Part shown: positions 54,735-64,000 of the stretch, one piece after another
Layout: the number at the start of each line of letters is the position of its first letter
Position numbering within the stretch: the first letter of the stretch is position 1
Assembly (NCBI GenBank): GCA_963855995.1
Contig: OY979717.1
Location: forward strand, 26,803,746-26,867,745
Reading direction: 5' to 3'
Source of the DNA: Muricea muricata
Lineage: Eukaryota; Cnidaria; Anthozoa; Malacalcyonacea; Plexauridae
Length of the DNA: 64,000 bases
Translations under genes and position numbers: made by a program
The notes under the pieces: model-generated
Told to the model about the DNA's origin: nothing
Databases searched by the model: none
The model's input: only the letters and a program-made list of their open reading frames with translations

Positions 54735-57141
54735 GCCTTCGTTAACATACGTAGCGCGTTGTTTAGTGGAGAAAAGATTAAGTAGAATAAACAGCAAGTT
54801 GTTTTCGTTTTAAGTACCATAGTATATTGGTCACGGTAAAATGTTACCAATCCCTGCGACCAAGACGATCCTCCTCCTGTCTTGAATCTTTTTAAGCTTA
54901 GTCGTGGCTATGAATTCATGGATTGCAAGAAAAGTGTTAGCTATGATAAAAATTGTAATGGCTTTCACCACTTGAGCTTATCTCCAAGTGGTACCTCTGC
55001 TAATTCTGACAGACTCTACCGTATCGGAGCCTTGTGCTCAATGACAGCGTTGTCAGAATAGGAGGGGAAAAATAGTTGGGCCGATTCTGCCATAAAATTG
55101 TCTGTAGTGAAGATAAAGAAAAAATGCTGTTAGCTGCTGTTGTTTGCTAAATTTTGGATGGAAATAATATGTATAAGCTTAGTATTATTTCCATCCAAAA
55201 AGATTTAAGGCAGGGAGACGGTTGATCTTTATTTCAATGGTTTGGTAACACTTTACCTTGACCACTATACTTTGGTGTTTATCACAAAAATAAATTGCCG
55301 TTTGTTCTACTTTTAAACCTTTCTTATTTCAACATCCCGCTATGTATGTTAACGTGTTAACGAAGGCCAAAAGGATTCAAGGCAAAGTGAGGGGAAGATC
55401 TTACCCACACGGATTTGTAACTCTTTATGTCTTAATGAATTGGGCTCCCTTTAACCTGCCCTTGTACTATGGTGGTTAACGCGAAAATATAGATTGCTGT
55501 TTATTCTACTCAAGCCTTTTTCATCTAAACAACGCGCTATGTATGTTGACGAAACCCAAAAAGATTCGAGGCAAAGTGAGGGGTAGGTCTTAGTCCCATG
55601 CTTTGGTAACAATTTACTTTGCCCACTGTACTATGGTGGCTACCACGAAGACGAATTACCGTTTATTCTACTTAAACTTTTTTTATCCCAACAAAGCCCT
55701 ATGTATGCTAAAGAAAACCAAGAGGATTCAAGGCAGGGAGAGAGATCGATCTTAACCCTACGGATTGGAAACACTTTACCTTGACCTCTATACTATGGTG
55801 ACTGCCTTGAAAACGGTTTTCCGTTTGTTCTAATTAAACCTTTCCCCTCAGAAACGTTTAAGTAGAATAAACTGTAAAAGAGTGTTTGTGATAACCACTA
55901 TAGTATAATGGTGAAGACAACGTGTTGCAAATCCAAACGCCTGGGATCAACCCTCTCCCTGGCTTAAATTCTTTTAGCCTTCGTTAACATACATTGCGCG
56001 TTGTTCAGATGAGAAAGTTTTAAGTAGAATGAACGGTACAACTTGTACGTGGTAGCTACCATTGTGTAGTGGTCAAGATAAAGTTTTACCAACTCATGAG
56101 ACTAATATCGATTCCTCTTCCTGCCTAGAATCGTTTTGGCCTTCGTTAACATACAAACACAATGTTTATATGCGAAGGTTTAAATAGAATGAACGGCAAA
56201 TCGTTTTCGTTATAGCCACCATAGTATAGGGGTTAAGGTAACGTGTTTCCATGTGGCTATCCCTCTCCCCGCCTAGAAGCCTTTTAGCCTTCGTTAACAT
56301 ACATAGCGCGTTGTTAAGATGAGAAAGATTTGAGTAGAATACACGGCAATACGTTTTCGTGAAAGCCTCCATAGTGTAGTGATCAAAGTGTTTCCAATCC
56401 ATATGGCCAAAACCGATCCTTACCTTGGCTTTAATCTTTTTGGGCTTGTTTGAGGCTATTAGTTAATTGTTGATTGCAAGAAAAGTGTTAGCTATGACAA
56501 AAAATACACCAGTTTTCACCAATTGAACTTATATCCAAGTGGTACCTGTGGTATATGTAGGATAGGCTTTTCGGCAACACGGACCCTTTGGTTCAAGGAT
56601 AGTGTTATCAGAGTAATAGGTGGGAAAAATAGTAGGGGTGATTCTGTCCTGAAATTTGCGGATGTGAAAACCGCCAAAGTGCACCAAAAAAGATACGGCT
56701 GTTTTTATGTATACTCTAGCGATCTAGATTTTCAATGATTCTTGTAAACGTTCACAGTCGTTGGTAGAGGTGATTCTATCGTGCAATTTTGTGTCGTCGG
56801 CATACAGGGTTGTTTCAGTTACTTTTACAATGAAGCCCGGGAAATCATTGCACTACTTCAGTTTCCTAACTCTAGAGAGGACATTAACTGTTACAGACAT
56901 TTTCCTGACCCTGGAAATTAAATGACAAAGACAGAAGTGCAATACTTATATAGATCATCGATGTATATATGCCAGTGGTTGAAACGTTTTGTATCTTTCG
57001 ATAACATCAAGAATAGCGTCTCTGAGGCATATTTTTTTATCACAAGAACAAATGAAGGCATTAGGTGTTTCTTTACGTAGGACGCGAATATATACTGAAC
57101 CGTAAATTTGAAAAAAGTGTTGGGTAGGGGGGGGGGGGAGT
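54735..57141 (+). repeat. Large tandem duplication, copy A (tRNA-like units)
   Basis: Starts CCTTCGTTAACATACGTAGCGCG and ends in a GTGTTGGGTA-poly(G) run. It corresponds in order to copy B at 57338-59563 and the start of copy C at 59564. It contains a TGAATTCATG...GCAAGAAAAG stretch, four inverted then several direct tRNA-like units, and a GTTGATTGCAAG...AAGTGGTACCTGTGG stretch. No coding function is apparent. Confidence 0.8.
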
Positions 57142-57337
57142 TTAAGGTTTAAGTAAGTTTTAGGGGCAAGAAGTTGAGGGTCAATACAATGGACACAACT
57201 CACCAAGCAATTAAATTTATGTATATTTCAAGTGGATATTCTCTTCAAGTGGAATCTACTTGGGTCTCCAGGTTTAATTCCTAGAGCAATGATATTTATA
57301 TCTAATATCAAGATTGATCCCTTCTCGAATCCCTTTG

Positions 57338-59563
57338 CCCTTCGTAATCATACATAGCGCGTTGCTTAGTTGAAAAAAGATTAAGTAGAATAAACGGTAA
57401 TTGTTTTCTTTTGAGCAACCATAATAGTACATTGGTCAATCTAAAGTGTTACCAATCAATGGGGCTAATATCGGTCCTTTCCCTGTCTTGAATCATTTTA
57501 GGCTTTGTCGGGGCTATGAATTCATGATTGCAAGAAAAGCGTTAGCTATGATAAGAATTGTAAAGGCTTTCACCACTTTAGCTTATTTCCAAGTGGTACC
57601 TCTGCTAATTCTGACAGGCTGTGTCGTATCAGAACTTTGTGTTCAAAGACAGTGTTGTGCCGATTAAGCCCTGGCATTTGCTATAGTGAAGATAAAGGAA
57701 GAAGGCATGAAATGCATATGAAATAATATTTGTAAGTTCAATATTATTTCTATCCAAAAAGATTCAAGGTAGGGAGAGCATTGATCTTAGCCCCAATGGT
57801 GTTTGCTAACACTTTACCCTGTGGTGACGGGTGTGACCACTATACTATAGTGTTTATCACAAAAACGAAGTGTCCTTTGTTCTACTTAAACCTTTCTCAT
57901 CTAAACAACGCACTATGTTCAAAGGAAAAAGTTCAAGGCATAGTGTGAGATTTATCTTACCCACATGGATTCGTAGCATTTTATGGATCGATGAATTTGA
58001 ATCCCATAAACTTGACCACCATATTATGGTGACTAACACGAAAAAAGATTGCCGTTTATTCTACTTAAACTTTTCTCATCTAAACAACGCGCTATATATG
58101 TTGAGGAAGGCCAAGAAAATTCGAGCCGAAGTGAAGGATAGAGCTCAGCTTCATAATTTGGTGACAGTTTACTTCGCCCACTGTACTATGGTGGCTACCA
58201 CCAAGACAAATTACCGTTTATTCTACTTAAACTTTTCTCATCCTAACAAAGCCCTATGTATGCTAAAGAAAACCAAAGGATTCAAGGCAGGGAGAGAGAT
58301 CGATCTTAGCTCTACTGCCTTGAAAACGGTTTCCGTTTATTCTACTTTAACCTTTCTCATCAGAAACGAGTAAGTAGAATAAACTGTAAGCGATGTGTGT
58401 GATAACCACTATAGTATAAAGGTCCGGGCAAGGTGTCGCAAATCCAAGCGCCTGAGGTCGATCCCTCATGCTGCCTTGAATTATTTTCGCCTTCGTTAAC
58501 ATACATTGCGCGTTGTTCAGATGAGAAAGGTTTAAGTAGAATAAACGGTACATCGTTTACGTGTTAGCTACCATAGTATAGTAGTCAAGATGAAGTGTTA
58601 CCATTTTATGAGTTTGATATCGATCGCTTTTCCTGCCCAGAATAGTTTTGGCCTTTATTAACATATAAACACACTGTTTAGATGCGAAGGTTTAAATAGA
58701 ATGACCGGCAAAATGTTTTCGTTATAGCCAGTATAGTATGGTGGTCAAGGTAACGTGTATGTAATCTATGGGGCTAAGTTCGATCCCTCTCCCCGCATTG
58801 AACCCTTTTGGCCTTCGTTAACATACATGGCGCGTTGTTAAGATGAGAAAGAGTTAAGTAGAATAAACGGCAATTCGTTTTCGTGAAAGCCTCCATAGTG
58901 TAGTGATCAGGGTAAAGTGTTTCCAAACCATGTGGCCAAGATCAATCCTCATCATGGCTTGAATGTTTTTGGGCTTGGCCGAGGTTACGAATTAATTGCT
59001 GATTGCAACAAAAGTGATAGCTATGACAAAAAATATGCCAGTTGTTGCTGGTTGAACTTATGTCCAAGTGGTACCTGTGGTATGTCGGACAGCCTTTTCG
59101 GTAACACCGACCCTTTAGTTCAAGGATAGTGTTGTCAGAGTAATAGGTGGGAAAAATAGTAGGGGCGATTCTGTCCTGAAATTTGCGGATGTGAAAACCA
59201 CCAAAGTGCACCAGAAAAGATACGGCCGTTTTTATTGTGGATGGAATTAATATTTTTCGCGTGGGTACGTATGTGCACTCAGCGATCTAGATTTTCAATG
59301 ATTCTTATAAACGTTCAAAGTCATTGGTAGAGGTGATTCTATCGTGTAATTTTTGTGTTGTTGGCATACACGGTTGTTTCAGTTACTTTTACAATGAAGT
59401 GCGGGAATCATTGATGAAAATGACGAAAGTGAGCCGTGCTTGAATATGGTGAACTTTAATATGGGTTTTACCAGTTACTGAACATGAGGGCATAAGGTGT
59501 TTCTTTACGCAAGAGGCGAATACTGAACCGTAAATTTCAAAAAAGTGTTGGGTGGGGGAGGGG
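57338..59563 (+). repeat. Large tandem duplication, copy B
   Basis: Same order of landmarks as copy A with an offset of about 2.55-2.6 kb and moderate divergence, ending at the same GTGTTGGGTG-poly(G) word (59545-59563). Confidence 0.8.
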
Positions 59564-59790
59564 GTATTACCATAGTACAGTGGTCAAGCTAAAGTGTTAA
59601 TTACCAATCAATGGGGCTAATATCGATCCTTTCCCTGTCTTGAATCGTTTTAGGCTTTGTCGGGGCTATGAATTCATGATTCCAAGAAAAGCGTTAGCTA
59701 TGATAAAAATTGTAATGGCTTTCACCACTTGAGCTTATCTCCAGTTGGTACCTCTGCTAATTCTGACAGGCTGTGCCGTATCAGAACCCA
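59564..59790 (+). repeat. Large tandem duplication, truncated copy C
   Basis: Begins with the tRNA-like unit ACCATAGTACAGTGGTCAAG and proceeds through TGAATTCATGATTCCAAG to GCCGTATCAGAACC, matching 57417-57640. It is then cut off by the inverted-repeat element at 59804. Confidence 0.75.
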
Positions 59791-59926
59791 ACCTGATTCT
59801 CAGGGTCTTCACCTCCGCTACCCGCGCTACGGCGAAGACCCTGACACAGGCTGGTCACGTGGCACCCAAATTTTGGGTGCTTGACATTCGTACTTAGCAG
59901 GGGTAGGTAAAAACGCGTTATCACAA

Positions 59927-60035
59927 ATTATTGTCAAACAACAAGGGAAGACCGACGAAGCGGGAAGTCATCTGACTCTAAAACCGCATCTTTGCTACAT
60001 TTTTGTCTCCCTTGCTGTTTGACAATAATTTGTGT
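59927..60035. repeat. Nested inverted repeat
   Basis: TCACAAATTATTGTCAAACA and its complement bound about 108 bp, with AAGGGA/TCCCTT continuing inward. Confidence 0.75.
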
Positions 60036-60276
60036 AATAGCATAGTTGACCGGGTTTCTTTGGTTTTTACCGGGTCGATTACTAACTAATCGTCCGCTAC
60101 AGCGGGGAATTACATTCGACACAACACAACACTATTCAAATCAATGGAACTCCCTCATATTTATACGCGCCACTTACGTTAATTTATTCAAAGTGTTATT
60201 ATTCTCACATGAGTTTTAACAGTTAATAAAAACAAATTATATGCTTGGAAACCCTTGTCAACTATGCTATTACAAA

Positions 60277-60431
60277 CTAATAGCATGGCTTTTCGGGAGA
60301 TTAGTGATTAAATGGCCCCTTACCCTCGGGAGGTTTGTGGAATTCCCTCGGGCTTCGCGCTCGGAAATTCCACAAACCTCCCTCGGGTTACGGGGCCATT
60401 TAATCACTAATCTCCCTCAAGCCATGCTATT
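60277..60431. repeat. Nested near-perfect palindrome
   Basis: AATAGCATGGCTTTTCGGGA with GATTAGTGATTAAATGGCCC then CGGGAGGTTTGTGGAATTCC, mirrored on the other side. The loop is at CTTCGCGCTCGG. One arm occurs alone at 53326-53397. Confidence 0.8.
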
Positions 60432-60644
60432 GCTTATAAATAACGCGTTTTTACCTACCCCTGCTAAGTACGAATGTCAAGCACCCAGAATTTGGGTGCC
60501 ACGTGACCAGTCTGTGTCAGGGTCTTTGCCGTAGCGCGGGTAGCGGAGGTGAAGACCAGTAGTATTACCCCCCCGTTTGGCGGCGGAAGTAATTAGTATG
60601 CGCTGCCATATAGGAAAATGACGTCATTGATTAGGCGCGAGTGA

Positions 60645-60712
60645 ATGTGTCCTCGCGAGGATGTGCACACGCGAGAATATGCGCACGCAAGGATGTGCGC
60701 ACGGTAGTATTC
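60645..60712 (+). repeat. GTGCGCAC-rich repeats, left of the RING frame
   Basis: Several degenerate copies of CGAG(G/A)ATGTGCGCACG. Confidence 0.65.
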
Positions 60713-60765
60713 GGAAAAAACATATTTTTAGAAAAATGTATTGAAACAATGAAAATTTTACAAAG

Positions 60766-60766
<1 letters not shown>

Positions 60767-60800
<34 letters not shown>

Positions 60801-60803
60801 TAT
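60767..60803. repeat. TA microsatellite
   Basis: A run of about 15 TA dinucleotides. Confidence 0.9.
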
Positions 60804-60992
60804 ACAAAGTATTTCACGAAGTATTAAGAGGTTTGTCATGCTGGTCTTGTAATGTTCACACGTCAGTCCAAATGCACCCACAGTATGTAGCTTGTCCGCA
60901 TTCCAGTACGACGTCAATGGATAACCGGGAGAGCACTGATCGGAGTCGCATTATACATTCTGCATGTATTGTTGTATGGCAACAACTGGTTA

Positions 60993-61307
60993 TCATAAGC
61001 TGTTCGTTGTTCTTTTTTCCAAACACAAAAAACATAGTTCATTGTCCGGAAATAATGTCCTGCAATAGCCACAGCGTACTGTCTCGTCGACCACGGACGA
61101 TGCTGCCCAATATCTAAAACACTCACAGTGAGCACCTTGGTGACAACACGGTGTATTCATAGCGAGTACCTCTTCGGCCTCGATACCTTCAAAACAGAAA
61201 TGGCATTGCTTTTCTTCTATACCGTTTTCCGATAGTATACCAAATAGATGGATTATAGTTGTAGGCAAAATAACATCTGGTGCAGGTAAAGCTCCAACAG
61301 TTTCCAT
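60993..61307 (-). CDS. Small RING-finger protein
   Basis: 104 codons uninterrupted from ATG 61307. The zinc ligands are C35-x2-C38, C54, H56, H60-x2-C63 and C79-x2-C82, spaced like a RING domain, with an extra CFLC pair at 92-95. RING domains recruit E2 ubiquitin-conjugating enzymes, so an E3 ligase role is possible. The N-terminal 34 residues are not recognised. It sits between two GTGCGCAC-rich repeats, with no intron evidence. It could be a mobile-element or virus-derived accessory gene or an orphan host gene. The evidence does not decide. Confidence 0.6.
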   Translation of the reverse strand: METVGALPAPDVILPTTIIHLFGILSENGIEEKQCHFCFEGIEAEEVLAMNTPCCHQGAHCECFRYWAASSVVDETVRCGYCRTLFPDNELCFLCLEKRTTNSL

Positions 61308-61404
61308 TCTCGGATGTTGATGTCTTCAAGCGTATTGTAAGTAAAGATTGGACAGGTGGTTTATGTGTGCTGCGAAGTATCACATACATATTTATATATA
61401 TATG

Positions 61405-61535
61405 TAAAGGTGCGAGAATGTGCGCACATTATGGTGCGAGGAAGCCCGCGTGCGCGTTAGGGTGCGAGGATGTGCGCACATTCGAGCGCGAGGAAGTGCG
61501 CACGTTGTGGTGCGTGTACGCGAGGAAGCCCATAC
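61405..61535 (+). repeat. GTGCGCAC-rich repeats, right of the RING frame
   Basis: Degenerate units GGTGCGAGGATGTGCGCAC and AGCGCGAGGAAGTGCGCAC of about 35 bp, in the same orientation as the left block at 60645. Confidence 0.7.
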
Positions 61536-61596
61536 TGTATATCAGTCTTAATTTCAGAACAGTCATGATAATATTGATGAAAAATCTTTGATCAGG

Positions 61597-62293
61597 GGTC
61601 GGTTGTATAAAAACGTAGTTAGTTTAGTTAATCATGATTAACGTTAGTCATTGTAGCTAGACCTTAAATATGATTAGTTAGCTAACACACCGCTGGCTAA
61701 TAATGTTTCACTAATAATTATTCAATAAGATCCACAGAGTGACCCCTGTTGCGTAGGTTATACAGTAATATTCTGGTAAAACTTTTTATTATGGCGTTGC
61801 TGGAATATTTTAACGACGGTTTTGAAGTTAACGACAATCTATTAAGGCTTAGTTTACTTTACCGACGTTTTAGGTATAGGTAAATACTGACGAGGAGGGA
61901 TTAATGTCATACAAAGACCCCGAAGCACGCATCGTCTGAGGGCAATATAATCACATAAATCCCGACTTTCGTGGCATACAACGTACTTAGTTTATTTTTG
62001 AGGAGGTTTTCTAACAAGAATCTTTTGACTTTAAACAATTAAAGTCGAGGTTCTTCAGGATTTTTCCACAAGTTTCATCTAATTATTTATTATAAGGTAA
62101 TTATAAGGTAAATAACCTGGATATACTCCGCGGTACATCTAAAAAAAACTCTGATTCAAAACTTAAATAAACTAAGATTAATGCAAATTACTTCTTATTA
62201 TACAGCCGGTCTAATTGCGGGGTTAAAGTTAACCATTATTCAACTATAAAGTTGTGATTAAAAAAAGTGGTTAGGAGTTTCATACAACCGGCC
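61597..62293. mobile_element. Harbinger-like element with nested repeat
   Basis: GGTCGGTTGTATA at the left and its complement TATACAACCGG(C)C-like end at the right, followed inward by TAGTTA/TAACCA words, resemble PIF/Harbinger MITE ends. An open frame at 61791-61880 reads MALLEYFNDGFEVNDNLLRL and might be an N-terminal transposase relic. About 61865-62155 matches the repeat at 53885, so that piece was inserted into this element. Confidence 0.6.
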
Positions 62294-62358
62294 ACGGGGC
62301 AGTTTAAAGTTGTAGTATCACAATGTCTTATTAAAATCTTACTATAGGAATGAATGAA

Positions 62359-62591
62359 TTTATTGAAAAATATCTATTAAATATATTGAAGCACTATATT
62401 ACAGGAGACAAGAATTATATCTGTAACTATGTAAAATTGTAGAGATTACTGTCTTAGAATTTTTAACAAAAGTCTGTTTCATTTTAATAAAGTATCCAAG
62501 AACTGGTCTACATCGAAGTCGGTTGACTCCGACAGCGAGTCGTCCCATACTATATCGTCGTCCCACTCCAGATCTAGCAAAAAGTCGTTTG
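62359..62591 (-). CDS. Acidic terminal exon of a minus-strand gene
   Basis: After a TGCCCGCAG acceptor, 62591-62479 reads NDFLLDLEWDDDIVWDDSLS and on to FDVDQFLDTLLK and TGA. AATAAA lies at 62364-62359. The tail is very acidic with regularly spaced Trp/Leu/Phe, like an activation or interaction peptide. Family unknown. Confidence 0.45.
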
Positions 62592-62780
62592 CTGCGGGCA
62601 GTTTCAAAAGAAGGAAAAAGGGGGTATGGCGAATGCGAAATTGTACTGATTTTGGAGCAAAATATTGTTGCGAGGTTTGTTTGCATACATGAATACGGAC
62701 ACAGATTAACGTTTGCAATATTTTATTATGTAAAGTATTACGATAGAATAGAAATACAGTGTGGAGCCTTCTTTCATACA

Positions 62781-63100
62781 CTAATTAAATATATAAACTG
62801 TATTTGAACAAAGTTTGTTCACTTCGACTTTCTTCGTTTCTGTCGTGTGTTGACTAGTGTTCCCGGGCTCGGATGCGGCCGTGCGTACGGGAGCGTTTGT
62901 CATTTTTTCTTCTTGCTTTGTTAAATCACTTCCCTTCTTTTCCGCACCGAGTGTGGTGGCCATTTCTATTTTCTTGGCTTCTTTTTCACCTCCAGAAGAC
63001 TGAGGTTGGTCAGTGTACGGATGCCATGACGACACCCTGGCTTGCTTACGATAGGGTTTACTCTCTTTGGAAGATAAGCCATGCACTTATTGGTGAAGAT
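62781..63100 (-). CDS. Possible upstream exon of the acidic-tail gene
   Basis: An open minus-strand frame of 101 codons is Lys/Glu/Thr-rich and disordered (KKGSDLTKQEEKMTNAPVRT, later TETKKVEVNK). An AAATATCAG acceptor is at about 63105. The donor linking it to 62591 could not be fixed, so the joining is unproven. Confidence 0.3.
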
Positions 63101-63285
63101 GTGTACTGATATTTTTTAAATCAGGTCGTCCGCAAACCGGACAGGTCTGGCGAAATCGTCTCGGCATGAGCGCTATCGTAAATGATCCATGTTTGCATGC
63201 AAGTTGACCTTTACATGACCACAACTCTCTCAGGAGACACTTTCCTTAGCGTCCTGCATAAGAAGACTGTGTTCCTTGCATAAAT

Positions 63286-63750
63286 TTGCCAATTGTTTTG
63301 CTGCTAATTTTCCTTAGGGGACGCAAGGACGTGGGGACTTTATTGCGGGACATTTTTTATGTGTCCCGCTCAACGGGACACTCTGACGGGACACATTTTT
63401 CGCGTCTCCGTGTCCCTTCCATCAATTTGCTAATTGTTTTGCAATGTCGGCAACTTTTCCTTAAGGGACGCAAGGACTAAAGGAGTAAGTAAGTAAGTAA
63501 AAACTTTATAGGACTTTATTGCGGGACATTTTTTATGTGTCCCGTTGAGCGGGACTCTGACGGGACACTTTTTTCGCGTCCCCGTGTCCTTTGAGTCAAT
63601 TTGCTAATTGTTTTGCAATGTCGGCAACTTTTCCTTAAGGGACGCAAGGACTAAAGGACTTTATTGCGGGACATTTTTTATGTGTCTCGCACAACGAGAC
63701 ACTCTGACGGGACACTCTTTCGCGTCCCGATGTCCCGTTTTAACCAATCG
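63286..63750 (+). repeat. Three tandem units of ~150-170 bp
   Basis: Units starting near 63283, 63419 and 63594 share AATTTGCTAATTGTTTTGC, then AGGGACGCAAGGACTAAAGG, TTTATTGCGGGACATTTTTT and ACTCTGACGGGACAC. Unit 2 has an extra GTAAGTAAGTAAGTAAAAAC. The GTGTCCCG/CGGGACAC words pair within each unit. Confidence 0.85.
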
Positions 63751-63844
63751 TTTTCCTGAATTTGGCGTCCAACACGAAGGGACTGGTGCAGGGGAGTGAT
63801 AATTGAACTCAAACACTGATCAAACAATACGCCTGTTTCAACTG

Positions 63845-64000
63845 TTTTATTTGTAGTATAACATATGTAGTATTAATTAACGATAATGATAATGTAATTC
63901 ATTTCTTAATCCATAAGGCACGCAAGCGTTGTCTTCATCATCAATCATCATCATCATCTTCGTCGGGGAAGTGTTGTCTGTCTTCTAACATACGTTCCAA
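63845..64000 (-). CDS. 3' end of a minus-strand gene running off the window
   Basis: From the window edge the minus strand reads LERMLEDRQHFPDEDDDDD and TGA (63943-63941), with AATAAA at 63850-63845. An acidic C-terminal tail, stop and poly(A) signal suit a last exon. The rest lies outside the window. Confidence 0.45.

Larger units (their letters stand above)
54660..59650. repeat. Array of ~19 tRNA-like units in both orientations
   Basis: Each unit has TAGTATAGTGGTCAAGG-like A-box sequence and, 30-35 bases later, a GATCGATCCCTCTCC-like B box. Then come GCCTTGAATC, CCTTCGTTAACATACATAGCGCG and AAGTAGAATAAACGG. Direct units start near 54667, 54821, 55892, 56058, 56217, 56367, 57417, 58406, 58567, 58728, 58889 and 59568. 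Inverted units lie near 55255, 55470, 55620, 55780, 57835, 58013 and 58178. The spacing is about 150-165 bp. They lack a clean cloverleaf, so they are tRNA-derived repeats rather than functional tRNAs. Confidence 0.7.
59804..60557. mobile_element. TIR element with ~120-bp ends
   Basis: GGTCTTCACCTCCGCTACCC at the left is inverted at the right. Complementarity continues through GGTCACGTGGCACCCAAA and TAGCAGGGGTAGGTAAAAAC for about 120 bp. Each TIR itself can fold (CTACCCGCGCTACGG...). Inside are two further palindromes (59927-60035 and 60277-60431). Confidence 0.85.

Noticed and set aside
58000-58373. A 167-codon open frame across 57870-58373.
   Set aside because: It crosses three inverted repeat units and its sequence repeats with them. 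It does not persist in the duplicate copy.
54660-59650. Functional tRNA gene cluster.
   Set aside because: A- and B-box-like words are present, but acceptor stems do not pair, the anticodon arm is inconsistent between units and orientation alternates. Degenerate tRNA-derived repeats fit better.

Overview
This window is animal nuclear DNA: AT-rich, with long GT-AG introns, eukaryotic poly(A) signals and a high load of transposon debris. A marine invertebrate, most likely a cnidarian and perhaps an anthozoan, fits best. The reasons are Penelope-like elements (PLEs) with GIY-YIG endonucleases, DIRS and CR1/L2-like retrotransposon debris, and short palindromic repeats of kinds common in cnidarian assemblies. 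The species cannot be named from sequence alone.

Three multi-exon genes can be assembled by splice-phase matching. (1) A plus-strand gene at 6794-10750 (2 exons, 545 aa) encodes a polytopic membrane protein with roughly ten to twelve hydrophobic segments and no recognised family. (2) A minus-strand CREG-family gene occupies 16022-13738 (3 exons found, C-terminal exon not found). It encodes an N-terminal signal anchor, a proline-rich linker and a well-conserved CREG domain. (3) A plus-strand gene at 16604-36498 (12 exons, about 544 aa) encodes three U1/matrin-type C2H2 zinc fingers followed by an RGG/RGGH-repeat domain, so it is probably an RNA-binding protein. Fingers 1 and 2 are each split by a phase-0 intron, and rejoining the exons restores exact C-x2-C-x12-H-x5-H spacing. 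Genes 2 and 3 are head to head, 581 bp apart. Fragments of other minus-strand genes are suggested near 51.9 kb, 62.5 kb and 63.95 kb by terminal exons with poly(A) signals. A small RING-finger reading frame lies at 60993-61307.

Mobile DNA fills the rest. There is a truncated DIRS element at 10.9-12.5 kb and LINE remains at 20.1-22.7 kb (minus) and 50.3-50.65 kb (plus). A degraded BEL/Pao-like piece lies near 37.4-37.9 kb. PLE terminal repeats occur at 3.0-3.55, 8.44-9.41, 24.2-25.5, 25.97-26.25, 38.76 and 40.2-41.2 kb. Several of these carry recognisable hammerhead ribozyme cores, and two retain GIY-YIG coding sequence. A 637-bp hAT-like element with an exact 8-bp target duplication sits inside one PLE reading frame. 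Many short terminal-inverted-repeat elements occur, two of them TTAA-flanked.

From 54.2 kb on the window is repeat-structured. It holds an 18-bp minisatellite (54.24-54.53 kb), then a 5-kb block built of two large tandem copies and a truncated third (54.73-59.79 kb). This block contains about 19 tRNA-like units in both orientations. It is followed by a 750-bp inverted-repeat element with nested palindromes (59.80-60.56 kb), a RING reading frame flanked by TGCGCAC-rich repeats, a Harbinger-like element (61.60-62.29 kb) and a 150-170 bp tandem repeat (63.28-63.75 kb).
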